From Paraphysomonas bandaiensis (taxonomy: Eukaryota > Chrysophyceae), in assembly GCA_965644295.1 (NCBI GenBank), contig CBFFRP010000295.1, positions 143,858 to 207,857 of the forward strand: a stretch of DNA of 64,000 bases, in the 5' to 3' direction. Below, in pieces: positions 37,201-50,099 of the stretch (positions within the stretch are counted from its first letter, which is position 1; every line of letters begins with the position of its first letter). The translations under genes were made by a program, and so were the position numbers. Under the pieces are notes generated by a model. It was not told the DNA's origin. It made no database searches and saw only the letters and a program-made list of their open reading frames with translations.

Positions 37201-37791
37201 TCAAATAGCAAAACTCAACAATCGCCTCTCTTTTTGTGGTGCTCATCTCTCTCATTGTCCTCTAATGGATCTTGATTGCTCTTTCCTCCTTTGTCAATAC
37301 TAATACAGGTTACGAGAACTGGCATTGATATATATCATATATCACAATATTTACTGTGGAGCGATCAAGCCTAAAGCATCATATTATCAGGGGTTTAATA
37401 TGATGTTTAATGACTAAGGATATGCATCCCATGGCTCAAAATAATTTTCACTTTCAGAAGTGCTACACTCACATCTACTACGCCAGCTACATTAATTTAA
37501 GATGAAAAAGGATCAATAATTGCTTCATAACTTATCAATATGCATTGTTAAGATTAACAACTCATGCAAAACCCAAAACTCTGCACAAATATGTATATAT
37601 GAATTTTTTCTTAACATCAATACTCACCACTGTCTTTGTAAACCGACAGCTATGACTACTTTCCATACTATCGCAGCATTCACATTGGTTCATACACAAC
37701 ATCTGCGTAACAATAGACGTTTCTCCCTACAGCATATAGGTGTGTCCATATACATATCACTATTTTTATTTCAAGTATAACGGTGTCGGGC
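34265..37791. other. Intergenic with dispersed repeats
   Basis: About 34855-34985 is a diverged copy of the hAT-relic tail ('gcaagaagatcctgatgtg', 'gggagcacaacac'). About 35020-35115 matches sequence near 42340-42420 and 44860-44960, and 35150-35310 matches 43199-43385. From 35400 to 37790 the DNA is very AT-rich and shows no coding signal. Confidence 0.5.
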
Positions 37792-39169
<1,378 letters not shown>

Positions 39170-40013
39170 GCTGCAGACACGCGATACTCTGAGGTAATTT
39201 AGGCCTGCACTTGTTCTCGCAGCTGGGTACAATATATATGACGTATGTTCTAACGAACTGATGAATGATGTAACTATAATTTATATGGTACACATACATA
39301 TATAAGTGACAAGGAAGCAGAGCTGGGAACAGATCAGATCGAACCCTCTCGATAGTAACCACTAAAACTACAGCCGTTACCGATAGCACACACATATCCT
39401 CACATGCCTGCATATTGGTGCATACGTACGTATCTATCTGCATACTCCACACTCCAACAGAAATACATACATCTGTGTTCGTTATACAGTCCCAGATGAA
39501 ACGACCCCACTGACTGTTCAAGATATATCACCCCTGACAGAGTGTACACAGCAACAGGTTTACGGTGTCGATTAGAAATTTCTGCCATTCTGATTCTTTC
39601 TTCTGGACGAAAATGTCAAAAAACAGAACAGGAAATGGTTTAACTACCGGTTCTGTACATCCTCCTCCCAAATATGACATGAATTTACTTGATACTCTTT
39701 CCGTAGTGATGTGGGTATACTATACAACTACACGCAGGCCCTAAAATATGCTGGTCAGCATGCAAGTGATGTGAATACACACAATAAGATCACTTTAAGA
39801 ATCATAGCAGCTCTTGCTCTATGGGTAATATATAGAGAGTGTGCATTAGATTTTGGCACTGCAACAAAATTTTGAAGAAGAGTTTCTATTACTCCTTATT
39901 GTTTCTACCTTTCAAGCCGCATCAAATAGACTAGAAGTAATACATATACGAATATTGTAATTAGCACTCGTTTGTCAGATAGGATGAGTAAATTGTGAAC
40001 CGATTAATTTTTA
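39170..40013. promoter_or_regulatory. Shared upstream region of kinase and HECT genes
   Basis: An 844-bp interval between divergent start codons, AT-rich, with no repeats shared with the rest of the window and no coding signal. Promoters of both genes are expected here; no motif is claimed. Confidence 0.4.
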
Positions 40014-42083
40014 ATGGGAAACGATCAGTCATCTACTTCGCGACCATCGCGAGGGAATCCTTCGGGGTCGACCTCAAATCAATCTCGTGTTTCTGCAGCA
40101 GCTTCATCAGACTCCGGTACTCCGCCTCCTGGTGCATATAATATTCCAGGACAACCCAGAAATCAAAGATTTTATGTCACTATTCCTAGGGGAGTGAGGC
40201 CAGGAATGCATTTTGCAGTTCTTGTAAATGGACAGCAAATGATGGTTCGATGTCCCCCTGATCATGGTGAAAACGACAGACTGATTGTCACTGCTCCGCG
40301 TCAGCAGTCTCAACAATACGTTGTGACTGTCCCTTCAAATGTTCGTCCTGGCGAACAGTTTCGTGTGATGATAAACAACCAGGAGGTCATGGTCACTTGT
40401 CCCCCCGGCGTCCGACCGTCGCAACGAGTTACATTTCAGCTTCCTCAGCAGGAGAGAACTTCGCAGCCTGCACCTAACCACCAGATGTTTGAAGTAGCGG
40501 TCCCGGACGGTGTACGACCTGGTCAACCCTTCGCTCTTCTAGCTCACGGTCAGCGCGTAATGGTCACATGTCCACCCAACGTTCGTCCTGGTCAAAAGAT
40601 ACGGTTCCAGCTTCCGATGCAGTTGAGCCAACAACAGTTAGAGGCAATTCGCGTTGACTATGACAAGGATGGTTGGATGCGGTGCTTAGGACAGGATCTG
40701 AAGTTCCACTGGGTGTATAATACGTCTTCCACACATTCGACATCAGAGAAACACCGTGTGCCCTTTGATGTGAATAGTACAGCTTATGTTCGAGAGCTAG
40801 TGATCCACCCTTCTTCAAAGGGTCCGGGGGAGCTCAATTTCATAGAGGCAAGCAAGTATGCTATGGCAACTACTGTCCCTGGTACTGATGTAAATTATCA
40901 AGCTCTGAGCTCTGTCGCACAGCTTCCGTTCCAGCAAAAAAGCGAATGGCTTAAGAACCAATTCACTGCTATTCGTGTACCCTGGGAGGAAGGTCATATT
41001 AAGCTCAAAATCCGGCGGTCTTCCTTACTTCAGGACAGTATGGAGAGTGTAGAATCCATCCAGTCATCAAATATGCACAAGATACTCAGAGTTGAATTCA
41101 TTGGTGAGCCTGGTCTTGATGCAGGTGGAGTCACTAGGGAGTGGTATAATCTCGTTGCTGACCAGCTCTTCAACCCTGACTGTGGACTTTTCTTATACTC
41201 CTCAGTAAACCAGATGTGCATGCAGGTAAACCCTAATTCTGGCATCGCCAATGAATACCATCTTCGATACTTTCATTTTGCTGGTCGAGTACTGGGCAAG
41301 GCCCTCATGGATGGCCAGATAACGCCAGTACATCTGGTTCAGCCCCTGTATAAACACTTAATGGGGTTCCCTGTTACTCTAAGGGACCTAGAGCACATCG
41401 ACGACGATGTGTACAGGAATCTCATGGAACTATTGGATCTAGATGATGTCAGTATGCTTTACTTAGACTTTACTGTCACTGAGGACCAGCTGGGCATGAC
41501 CCACACTGTTGCCTTAATTGAGGGGGGTGAGGATATACCGGTCACAAATGATAACATAGTGCAATATCTGGAGGAGCAGCTTAAATATCGCCTGCTGGGA
41601 CGAATCAGAGACCAGCTGCGTGAGTTCCTCAAAGGGTTTTATGACGTGGTTCCCGAGCCGTTATTGGCTGTGTTTGATTTCCAGGAACTCGAGCTGTTGC
41701 TGCATGGTTTACCTAATATAAACATGGACGACTGGGTCACATACACAGAGTACTCAGGGGAGTTCAACGGAAACCCGAACCACAAGGTGATTCAGTGGTT
41801 TTGGGAGATCGTGCGATCTTACTCCCAAGAAAACAAAGCCAAGCTGCTTCAATTTTCCACTGGGACATGTGGGGTTCCGGCACAGGGATTCGCATTTCTG
41901 CAAGGAAACGATGGAAACATACGAAAGTTCACGCTCCATGGTGATAAAAATGTGAAAGTATTTCCCAGATCCCATACATGCTTCAATAGAATTGACATGC
42001 CATTATATTCGTCAAAATCTGAAATGCAGAAGTATTTGACCATGGCAATAACTTATGAAAGCCAGGGTTTTGAAATAGAGTAG
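40014..42083 (+). CDS. HECT-type E3 ubiquitin ligase
   Basis: A single uninterrupted frame of 689 residues. The C-terminal ~360 residues form a HECT domain: LRVEFIGEPGLDAGGVTREWY, HFAGRVLGKALMDGQ, LLQFSTGTCGVPAQGF, and the catalytic Cys656 in HTCFNRIDMP. The enzyme takes ubiquitin from an E2 onto that Cys and passes it to a substrate. The N-terminal part carries three ~50-residue repeats at about residues 51-95, 101-145 and 157-202, of pattern V-P-x-(G/N)-V-R-P-G-x-x-F...V-x-C-P-P. These are common in stramenopile and haptophyte proteins and of unclear function. A 20-residue linker with a WW-like 'DGWMRCLGQDLKFHWV' follows. The start MGNDQSS fits an N-myristoylation signal. It is the only intronless cellular gene here and looks more GC-rich than its neighbours. 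Confidence 0.93.
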   Translation: MGNDQSSTSRPSRGNPSGSTSNQSRVSAAASSDSGTPPPGAYNIPGQPRNQRFYVTIPRGVRPGMHFAVLVNGQQMMVRCPPDHGENDRLIVTAPRQQSQQYVVTVPSNVRPGEQFRVMINNQEVMVTCPPGVRPSQRVTFQLPQQERTSQPAPNHQMFEVAVPDGVRPGQPFALLAHGQRVMVTCPPNVRPGQKIRFQLPMQLSQQQLEAIRVDYDKDGWMRCLGQDLKFHWVYNTSSTHSTSEKHRVPFDVNSTAYVRELVIHPSSKGPGELNFIEASKYAMATTVPGTDVNYQALSSVAQLPFQQKSEWLKNQFTAIRVPWEEGHIKLKIRRSSLLQDSMESVESIQSSNMHKILRVEFIGEPGLDAGGVTREWYNLVADQLFNPDCGLFLYSSVNQMCMQVNPNSGIANEYHLRYFHFAGRVLGKALMDGQITPVHLVQPLYKHLMGFPVTLRDLEHIDDDVYRNLMELLDLDDVSMLYLDFTVTEDQLGMTHTVALIEGGEDIPVTNDNIVQYLEEQLKYRLLGRIRDQLREFLKGFYDVVPEPLLAVFDFQELELLLHGLPNINMDDWVTYTEYSGEFNGNPNHKVIQWFWEIVRSYSQENKAKLLQFSTGTCGVPAQGFAFLQGNDGNIRKFTLHGDKNVKVFPRSHTCFNRIDMPLYSSKSEMQKYLTMAITYESQGFEIE

Positions 42084-42334
42084 CATTTGGAATAGTTTTT
42101 ATGCCTTTCCTTGTAGAGTTGCGAATCACTTTAGACTAGTTCTAATGCTTATCTCTGTTTAATTACTTGTGGCATTTGGATTCTGCCATTTGGCTGGTGA
42201 GTTCAGTTAGCTGATACCATCAATATATTTGTGCGTTTCTGGTAGTGTAGTCTATTCTTATAATAGTATATTGCGGGCGTAATAATAATTTTAATATGTT
42301 GTCTCTGTAATATATTTCAAGTAAAATTTTAATA

Positions 42335-42425
42335 TCCCCATTTTGTCTCAAAAAATGTTTTTTGACCCGGATAGGGTTAAACAGAACGCTCATATTAAGT
42401 CGGGAATGCCAAAACCTGGTGAAAT
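42335..42425. repeat. Dispersed repeat fragment, family B
   Basis: The 'tctcaaaaaatg.ttt...gggtt.aacagaacgctcatatta' block recurs at about 35020-35115 and 44860-44960. At 44860-44960 it lies just downstream (minus strand) of the copia relic, so it may be part of that element's 3' end or terminal repeat. Confidence 0.5.
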
Positions 42426-42449
42426 ATATGATGATGGTCGCTAAAGTCA

Positions 42450-43082
42450 GTGGCTAAAATTCAAGGAAACGATGAAGGAGAGTTGGCAGGCACTGAGAGA
42501 AGAGCAGTTAGACATTTGCAACTGCATTCATCCATGGAGTTTGGTGCACCCGACAGAAATAACGAGGACGAGAGTGAAGGAACTGACTTTGCACAGCGTG
42601 TTCTGGACAGCGCCGAAGTCACCAAGAGAGCTCGACTTGGTACCTATGAGTCCAACTACCGCTGCTTGCTTCATATTGAAGCACAATCTAATGTTATTAT
42701 TGTGAGGCTCTTTAGTCGTGCCAAGTTGATTATGACACCTGAGCGCAGAAACATTAATCCATATATATCGTCTAGAATCGTTGCTATTCCTACGAGCCAA
42801 TTACATGTTGTGGGATGTTTATACCCTCCATGAAGCCCTGCAAGAAGATCCTGATGTGTCAGTAGAGAGCTCAGCGAGAAGTAGTTAAAATTTGCAGTCT
42901 ACTATTTAATTAAAAATTAGTAATTAAGGGAGCACAACACTATCTATCTATTATATGAGTGGTGCTATCTACTTTAAGTTAGTAGGTATTAATGGCCATT
43001 AATGACCATTATAATTGCTGGGACATTTTTCATTAATGCCATTATAATTACCGGGAAATGGACTACCATTAATGGGCCATTT
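42450..43082 (+). pseudogene. hAT transposase C-terminal remnant
   Basis: The frame from 42450 reads through FAQRVLDSAEVTKRARLG and then HIEAQSNVIIVRLFSRAK followed by LIMTPERRNINP, the conserved C-terminal dimerisation region of hAT transposases. It then loses frame before LFLRANYMLWDVYTLHEAL. The upstream part of the protein, including the catalytic region, is missing. The block 42660-43082 repeats 27432-27855 almost exactly but breaks off within the 'ccattaatgggccatt' tail, short of the terminal repeat. Confidence 0.7.
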
Positions 43083-43924
43083 TAACAGTCGTAAGCATAA
43101 AGCTACTTGTTGCACGACACCCCACAACTACGTCGACGTTTTTCAAGACCTTCAATATTCTGTTCGGACGAAACCTATCTTCTAACTTAATTATGATATT
43201 AATTTGACAGTCCTTATTTGTACGTGATTTATTTTATTTTTTATTACGCAAATAAAGGGAAATCACAATGAAGACTAATAACCTCTAAAAATCAGATCAC
43301 CAAACACTCCAAGTTATATTTTCTATTATTATCCATTTCTGACCTATAGAAGATCATAATGATGTCAGTGCAAGTAATCTATTTTAATAATCAGGCCTTA
43401 GAAATAGTGCTTAAAGTGTAATATTACAGAATATTGCTACATCTGATACTGCTATTAAGATTCATTGATTCACTTATATCTCTTAACGCGTGAATACAAC
43501 ACGATAATACTTTATACAATGAAATAATATTATTTGACTCAGTAATTACCAGATTATATTATAATATCACAAGATACGAGACTGTACTAGATACGCTGAT
43601 GAGCTCTATTTAACAATATCTTGCTATTTTACTATTAGGCTTAATGGCAGAGGTTAAGAGTGATGTAAAAAATGTGATGGTGATGCCGCCGGTAACATCT
43701 ATACATACGTCATCACCATTATTTATGCACGAGTTTCAACACCTCACAATTGCTATTCCCTCAGTAGAAATATATATTTGTTGAAGCTGTTATAGAATTC
43801 GGGTGCCAAGTGCTTAGAGTTAATCTACTAGTGAAATTGCTATTCCCTAAAATCAGCATACAGCAGTATACGTGTATACATCATTGATATTAAACTATAT
43901 GTGTTTTCACTTGTTTCTTACATA
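43083..43924. repeat. Repeat-derived AT-rich stretch
   Basis: About 43199-43385 matches 35150-35310 ('ttgacagtc', 'aaatcacaatgaag', 'cacactccaagtt', 'atgatgtcagtgcaagt'). The order of repeat pieces around 35 kb and 43 kb is similar, which suggests one composite element. Nothing else recognised. Confidence 0.45.
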
Positions 43925-44452
43925 TTGAAAGTGTTATTATTAGCAATAGGCGTTAAAGCCCTGCACCAACTTAGTAGCTAGATGAATGCTAGACAAACTA
44001 TTTAGACCTCGACCTGTAACTAATCAGTACACACTTTTTTTATCCTACTACTGAACGCAACGGAAGCTGCTTGTGCGTCGCCGCAAGCACCAAGGTGCGA
44101 CCACTTCCGCTCTGAGTTCTTAAGGTGAACATCCCGGATGCTTGACTTCAGCAGGCAGCCCAATACCCCGGTAACCCTTCAGGTGGGCCCTGTCCCGGAT
44201 GCCCTTGAGGTGGGCCCATTCCCCGATGCCTGTTTATTCGTCAGGGTCCAAAGACGTCTACAGAAGTGACACTTATTGGTGTCCCTTGTACCTTGTACCA
44301 CACACCACACAAGCATTCGGCTATAAGTAGGCAGAAGAACATCTGCTGACTATGTTTGCGGCTCACGTTAGTTTCCCAGAGAAAATCTCTCCGGTACTTT
44401 TCCCCAGAAAACCACGAAAAGGTGCGAGTCCGACTTTGTTGAGGGGTGTGAC
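43925..44452. repeat. Dispersed repeat family A, near full-length copy
   Basis: Runs from 'attattagcaataggcgtta' to 'ggtgcgagtccgactttg' and carries all internal landmarks of the family seen at 1185-1680. It lies in the same orientation. No coding potential. Confidence 0.65.
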
Positions 44453-44859
44453 TATATAATATTAATCACGGAGAATTTATTTCTTCTTACAGCAAGCAAG
44501 CTACGAATTAAATAGCTTTACAACTTGTATACTTGGTTTTCAGCACCATGAGGATAAGCTACAATATAATCTAAAGTTGATATATATGACGATCAAAAAC
44601 TGGTGAACCGTCAAAATATGGTGCAATTTTGAAAATGTCGATTTAAGTTGCGTTTTATGCATTTTGCAATAAATAATACAGTAAAGAGAACATGTTTTTA
44701 GAGACATTTAATAAGCTTTATATTAGAATGGATAAGGAGTATTGTCCCTTGTTGTTTTCAGACTGGGTTTTTTTGCCGTCGTTTCAAAACTTTGAACACG
44801 GGACTATATATAATATAGCCTCCATATTATTACCAGTGGTTAAATACAACTCTATCATT

Positions 44860-45700
44860 CCCATTTGGTCTCAAAAAAAGGTTATAGACCTGAATTGGGT
44901 TCACAACAACAGAACGCTCATATTAGCACCTGGCCAATATAGACAATCAACTTCAATATTCGGTTCGAACAGAAGCTGAACTCTCTTCTGTGCTTCTCAT
45001 GAGTCACACCACGCAAAAATCGTAAATATATGCCTGCAAGTCTGATCATCAGCCCCTCGTGATACAATATTGCTGTTGAGCGGTCCATCTGGATCAACAT
45101 GTTCACGAACCCAGTACTACTTGATCTCTATGCGTTTCGAACGCTTGAGCTTTCAATGCTATTGCGAGCACTCTGGTTATCCAAGAAAAATGGAATGAGT
45201 TTGCGCAACGAAGTCCTAATTCGGACAACACCCTCCGAAGTCACATCCGCTCCTGCATGGCAGTGTAATGTGCTTGGTACTTGCCAAAGGTGAGTGGTAC
45301 ATATGCGCAGCAAACACAATTTATCCAGTAACACAACAACATCTCCAGCCCAATTTGCATCCGAAAGAATATGTAAGCCGAAGCTTTTTCCACTTTTTAC
45401 CAGATCCCCTTTTCCGCAGTGTGTATATGACATACATATTGCAGCAGGTGAGTCATTATTAATGTACATACTGACATTAATATAAATATGAACTAACACA
45501 ACTTCTGATTCCCCATCAATATCATTTGCACCGTCATCGACACAATCGGAAAATATGGTACTGAACCACCCTTCGCACACTCCATGATCATTCACTCGAA
45601 CTACGTACGATTGGATATCATTATGATAATCAGAGAACAATTTACTAACACACAAGAAGGAAGCAGATGCAATATGCACAGCTACATTTTTATCATCGTT
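44860..45700 (-). pseudogene. Decayed Ty1/copia retrotransposon, RNase H end
   Basis: On the minus strand the frame at 45679-45128 reads ILSDANWAGDVV, matching the copia RNase H 'SDADWAGD' start, and FFLDNQSARNSI, matching 'DNQSAI'. After an in-frame stop the same region continues as WVREHVDPDGPLN and DDQTCRHIFT, matching 'VREHV...' and 'DQLADIFTK'. Stops and frameshifts show it is dead. The 3' flank at 44860-44960 is shared with two other sites, as expected for the element's end. Confidence 0.65.
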
Positions 45701-46889
45701 ATATAGAGGGCCTTTTCGGTGAAGTTTTAATCACTAACTAAATAACGTATCTTCCGTGCCAGTCAACACTGCAACGTTCAGTTAATTAAGTTCAACTATT
45801 CACAATGTCTAAACTTGGTGAGTTTCAATTACCATATCGTAAAGGTTCAATGATTCTTGGGATTAATAGTTTATTCACATTGCGTATTATTACAATAATT
45901 ACCATGTTTCCGCATTCGATACAACAAGGTTACTTCAATAGATATACAGATGCTTCTCATTCTTCGCCGATGGCTACAATTCAAAATATTAAACAATTAC
46001 AGCACTTAATAGCGCAACCATATGCAAAACTCTACATTCCCACTCAACTCAGTGCTGTTAGTTAATCCAGAGACACAACTGACTAGTGAGCAATCACCAA
46101 AAACCAAACTGGTTGGCGTATGACAGATATTTCACAATAATTTCACGCTCATGTACGTCGTTTGGACTAATTTATATCTTGATTGGCTTCCAACCTTTCT
46201 GACTCTCTCCTGGACACCATCTCGAGCCTCTCATATATAACTCCACGTAATGATTTTGCATATCATAAACGTGTCATATCGAATCTGTCTGCACAGAAAC
46301 GTGCCCCTCTTCTGATGGTACCCCTGAAATGCTGTAGCAAGGAAGTCATTAGCTTGCAACTATCCAGAGCCAGCTTAGCAGCATGAAAATATCAGGCCCG
46401 GTATTCAACGAGTAGAAGATCATTCCACCTTCTGTAGGTCACATGCACTTGTCCCCCCTATAAGGTACATCGCAGTACGCTTTAATCACGGGGAACATCC
46501 TTCGGTGGGATTATCTGGCTGGGTCTAATCGAACTGCCGGTTCTGTGCGGTTTATAGCAAACAAGGTCAAAAAGCAAAAAGGTAATACAATGCCAAAAAT
46601 CCCTGATTTTGAACAGTCTGTTCAAAGTTTCCACATTTTTTACTGTCATCATGAACTCTGTATACCCTGTATATACAATATACATACAGTACGCAATCGT
46701 GTGTATGGGTGGCCATCATTCTGACCTCATGGCCTCAGCAGGTTCTTGACATGAGCTACCAGCTTCATCAGTTCAAACCTCAGTGTACACTCTTTATTGG
46801 CAGCGGATACACACCTTCGTTCCAGTATTTTCTGTCAGTTACGAAGTCTGCGTCCAATAGATCTTTACGAGTTCGTTTAATCCTCTGCT
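45701..46889. other. Intergenic, nothing recognised
   Basis: Short open frames on both strands lack resemblance to any family. The last part must contain the promoter of the UTP18 gene. Confidence 0.4.
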
Positions 46890-48878
46890 ATGCTTGACAA
46901 ATCCAAGAAACGGAGGAGACATGGTAAATCATCTCTGCTATTGAGCACGCTTAAACTGATGATTGATTCGTAAACAGTATCGGATCAGGAGAGAAATCTT
47001 GAAGATTTAGTATTTGGTAAGAGTGTAGTTGTGGATGGTGACAGCGGAAAGACCAAAACGAAGAGCAGCGCAGAGGTGAGCTCATCAAGTGAATAGGATT
47101 ATTCGTAAAACCTTTCAGGCTATCTGCGATTCTGATCGCGCTTCTCATACGCAGCCAAGTGCATGGATAGATGAGGATGACGAGAAGTTAGATATAGATT
47201 TGAATAACACATCACGTCTCAGAAAGCTTCGAAAAAGTGACTCTAGCGTCGTATCAGGGTCGGCATTTACAACACTTCTGAAGGAAAGGTATGTTTAACA
47301 TTATTCTTATTGCAACTGTGTACACCGCCTTGATATATGTAGCGTGTGTATTCCGAATACAACGACGTGGTTGCGTAAGTTTTGTATTCACATTTGCTAT
47401 CATAGGTTCCAGACGAGAGAGATGGCTTGGGCTTCTGCTGATACTACTACTGATACCGATGTCCAGGAGGACTCAGAATTAGCTAGTCTATTGGCAACCA
47501 GTGGGGGTATGCTAGCAGGAAAGAAAACATCAACTTTATGTTCTGGCAGACTGGATATAAAGCGTCTCGTTGACGCCAATGCTGCTGGCCCCAGCAATAA
47601 AGGGATCAACGGTAATGCTGTAGTAGTTCTGGCATAGCTAACGCAGTGAACATGGTTTATTTAGCTGTGCGTTTCCACCCAAACGGATCTCTCTTGCTCA
47701 CTGCTGGTGAGGATAAGTACCTGCGTTTTTTTCGTATTGACGGGGAAAAAAATGAGATGCGACTCAGTGAGTACATGATAATCGATGTAGTATTTTTGAT
47801 TTGGAAACTCAGGTGTGCGATTTAATGACATGGCGATTAAGAACGCTCACTTTGTGGGAGGAAGCAGTGACGGAGAGGTGATACTCGGTGGTAGAAAGCC
47901 TTATTTCTACTCTTATGACACCGGGTCTGGCACGGTCGTGAAGATACCCGGTAGTTGAAAGTGGTGTTATTTGGGAGGTCTGACAGTATTCGCAGGGTGT
48001 ATGGGTAAGAATATCAAAAGTCACGAAATTTTAGCAGTGTCTCCTAATGGCGGAGATGGGGGATGGTTAGCGGTGGCTGGACAGGCTGGGTATGTGCATC
48101 TGCTGTCTGCACGAGAGAAGACTGTGGCTGGGGATGTAAAGATATCCCGGGGCGGAGGTGTGCGGGCACTATGCTTCTTGGACCCAAACATACTGTGTGC
48201 CTCTGGTGGAGGGGCGGAGGTATACCTCTGGGATCTCAGAATGATGGGAAGTGGAGGAGGGAGTCGACTTCTTCAAAGGTAGGTTTCAGATGTGATTTCG
48301 TTGGTTATCACTCGTGATCACTGTGAGTAGGATCTCTCATGATGACGGCACGTATACTTCCTCCCTGGCATGTACCCCACAAAGCAATCCAGGAGCACAT
48401 AAGTACACAGCAGTTGGTGCAGAGTCTGGTGTTGTGTCAATCTATGATATGGAGGGAGCTTCGACAGGATTTCAACATCAACACCCCTCAAAATTAAAGA
48501 CAATAATGAACTTGACACTTAAGATCACAGCACTATCAATACACCCTTCGGGAGAATTAATGGCAATGGCATCTGATCATGTATGTATCTGAATAAGCTT
48601 GTGGGTTTGTAATATTATTTAATAGAAAAAAGACCACATGAAGATGGTGCACCTGCCATCCTGTTCGGTATTCAGCAATTGGCCAACTGAGCGTACGCCA
48701 CTTGGCCGAGTAAAATGTCTTGATTTTAGTCCAGGTGATTTTTGTCATACTATGTTTGCCAGAAGTATACCGGATAAGAATATCATGATTCTGTGTTGTA
48801 GGAGGTGCTTATCTCGCACAAGGTGATCACCGAGGGAAGGTTATGCTCTATAGGCTTAATCATTACTCAGAGGCATAG
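46890..48878 (+). CDS. UTP18: U3 snoRNA-associated WD40 protein UTP18
   Basis: Ten exons (46890-46923, 46978-47075, 47119-47288, 47406-47611, 47647-47766, 47813-47950, 47996-48278, 48331-48580, 48626-48734, 48802-48878) join in phase to about 494 residues, the usual length for UTP18. It acts in the small-subunit processome in the nucleolus, in 18S rRNA maturation. Family landmarks: PSAWIDEDDEKLDIDL with RLRKLRKSD; DANAAGPSNKG; FHPNGSLLLTAGEDKYLRFF; GGRKPYFYSYD; WDLR; KTIMNLTLKITALSIHPSGE; MVHLPSCSVFSNWPTERTPL; and a terminal blade GKVMLYRLNHY. The C-terminal ~330 residues form a WD40 propeller. The N-terminus is basic (KSKKRRRH), consistent with nucleolar import. Apparent stops near 47953 and 48300 fall in introns, so the gene is intact. 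Confidence 0.92.
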
Positions 48879-49293
48879 TTAGAAAATAGTCAAGATTGTA
48901 TCTAGACGGCTTCATATAATAAATACTTCATAACTATTATAGTAATTCATGATATATATAAAATAGTAATTATATTCTGCTGAATAGATATTATGGTTAG
49001 GGTTATGGTTCTCTAAGATAGTACTGTAGAATACGTTAAATACAATGTGAAAAACAGTAATACGTAGTCAAAGATATTATATAGCTATAACTGTGAAACT
49101 GAAATAATGTATCATGGCAATCTAATATACGGAAGTTGAGCAGTGGTTGATATGAACAAAATCAATTATCATGTTGTTGACCATACACAGACTACACCTT
49201 ACAGTGGTTAACTACTAGACGTATGTATGTATGTCTTACATGACAACACAAACAATTGTGTATGCAATTGTAATAAAGAGTCTATCAAGTTTA
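48879..49293. other. Intergenic, 3' flank of UTP18
   Basis: AT-rich, with a short 'gtatgtatgtatgt' run near 49220. No gene or larger repeat seen. Confidence 0.4.
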
Positions 49294-49301
49294 ATTTCTA
49301 C

Positions 49302-50091
49302 CAGGGCTGCGTAACAATTAATTGAATTGCAATTAAATTGCATGGAACATACGTAATAATTGCAATTATAATTGCTCGCTGTAAGGTTGCAATTAAATTG
49401 CAATTAATTGGCAATTATTAACTATATAGTATAAGAGCATATTATAATATTAGAATTAGAAGTTGCAAAACATTAAGGACGATGGCCATTTATTGCCCTT
49501 AATGGCTATTACAATGGCAATTACAATAGTGGGAAGCTTGGCCTCTCATTATAACGTTTTCTTTACATTAAGAAAGGTACTGTTTTTTATAACGGTCGAT
49601 TATGTGTCTTTCCTCTTGATTTTGAGCTACAGAACTTAGTTCACTTAGTTCAGCTCGATCCATAGTGTATATGTATATTGCTCAATACCCCTCTAGTTGA
49701 AGATATATATAGTGTGGCAATCATGTTCTTCCGAGCTTGGATGCCTTACAGGACACTGCAGGGTTAAATAGCACTACGAACTGGATGTGCAGCGCTATGG
49801 ACATGGATTATCAGGACTTTCTACTGTTTTTTGCAGACGAAAACATGGATATTTAGAGTTTTGACCATGTAAATATCATACTCTGTCAATAATATCATAA
49901 TACTCTTGAAGATGCTATACATGTTTGCAATGAGTAACCAAGTTAATTAGACAATAATTGGCACGATTAAATTGCAATTAATTGCAATAATTGCAATTAT
50001 AATTGCGCGAGCTATAACTGTACTAATAATTGCAATTTAATTTCAAAAAAACATTTGCAATTAAATTGCAATTAATTGTTACGCAGCCCTG
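49302..50091. mobile_element. Non-autonomous hAT element (790 bp) with TIRs and 8-bp TSD
   Basis: Both ends carry the inverted sequence CAGGGCTGCGTAAC, identical over the first 23 bases. They are flanked by the direct 8-bp duplication ATTTCTAC at 49294-49301 and 50092-50099. An 8-bp target duplication and CAGGG-type ends are hAT hallmarks. Subterminal DNA on both sides is packed with AATTGCAATTA-type motifs, which could bind transposase. No transposase is encoded. Internal sequence is shared with the inverted copy at about 345-752. Confidence 0.88.
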
Positions 50092-50099
50092 ATTTCTAC

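Noticed and set aside
42472-42705. Alternative 77-codon frame over the hAT relic
   Set aside because: The other frame carries the hAT signature; this one is a shadow.
47940-48000. Apparent stop or frameshift in UTP18
   Set aside because: The TAG is inside a 45-bp GT-AG intron; joining the exons gives the expected family sequence.
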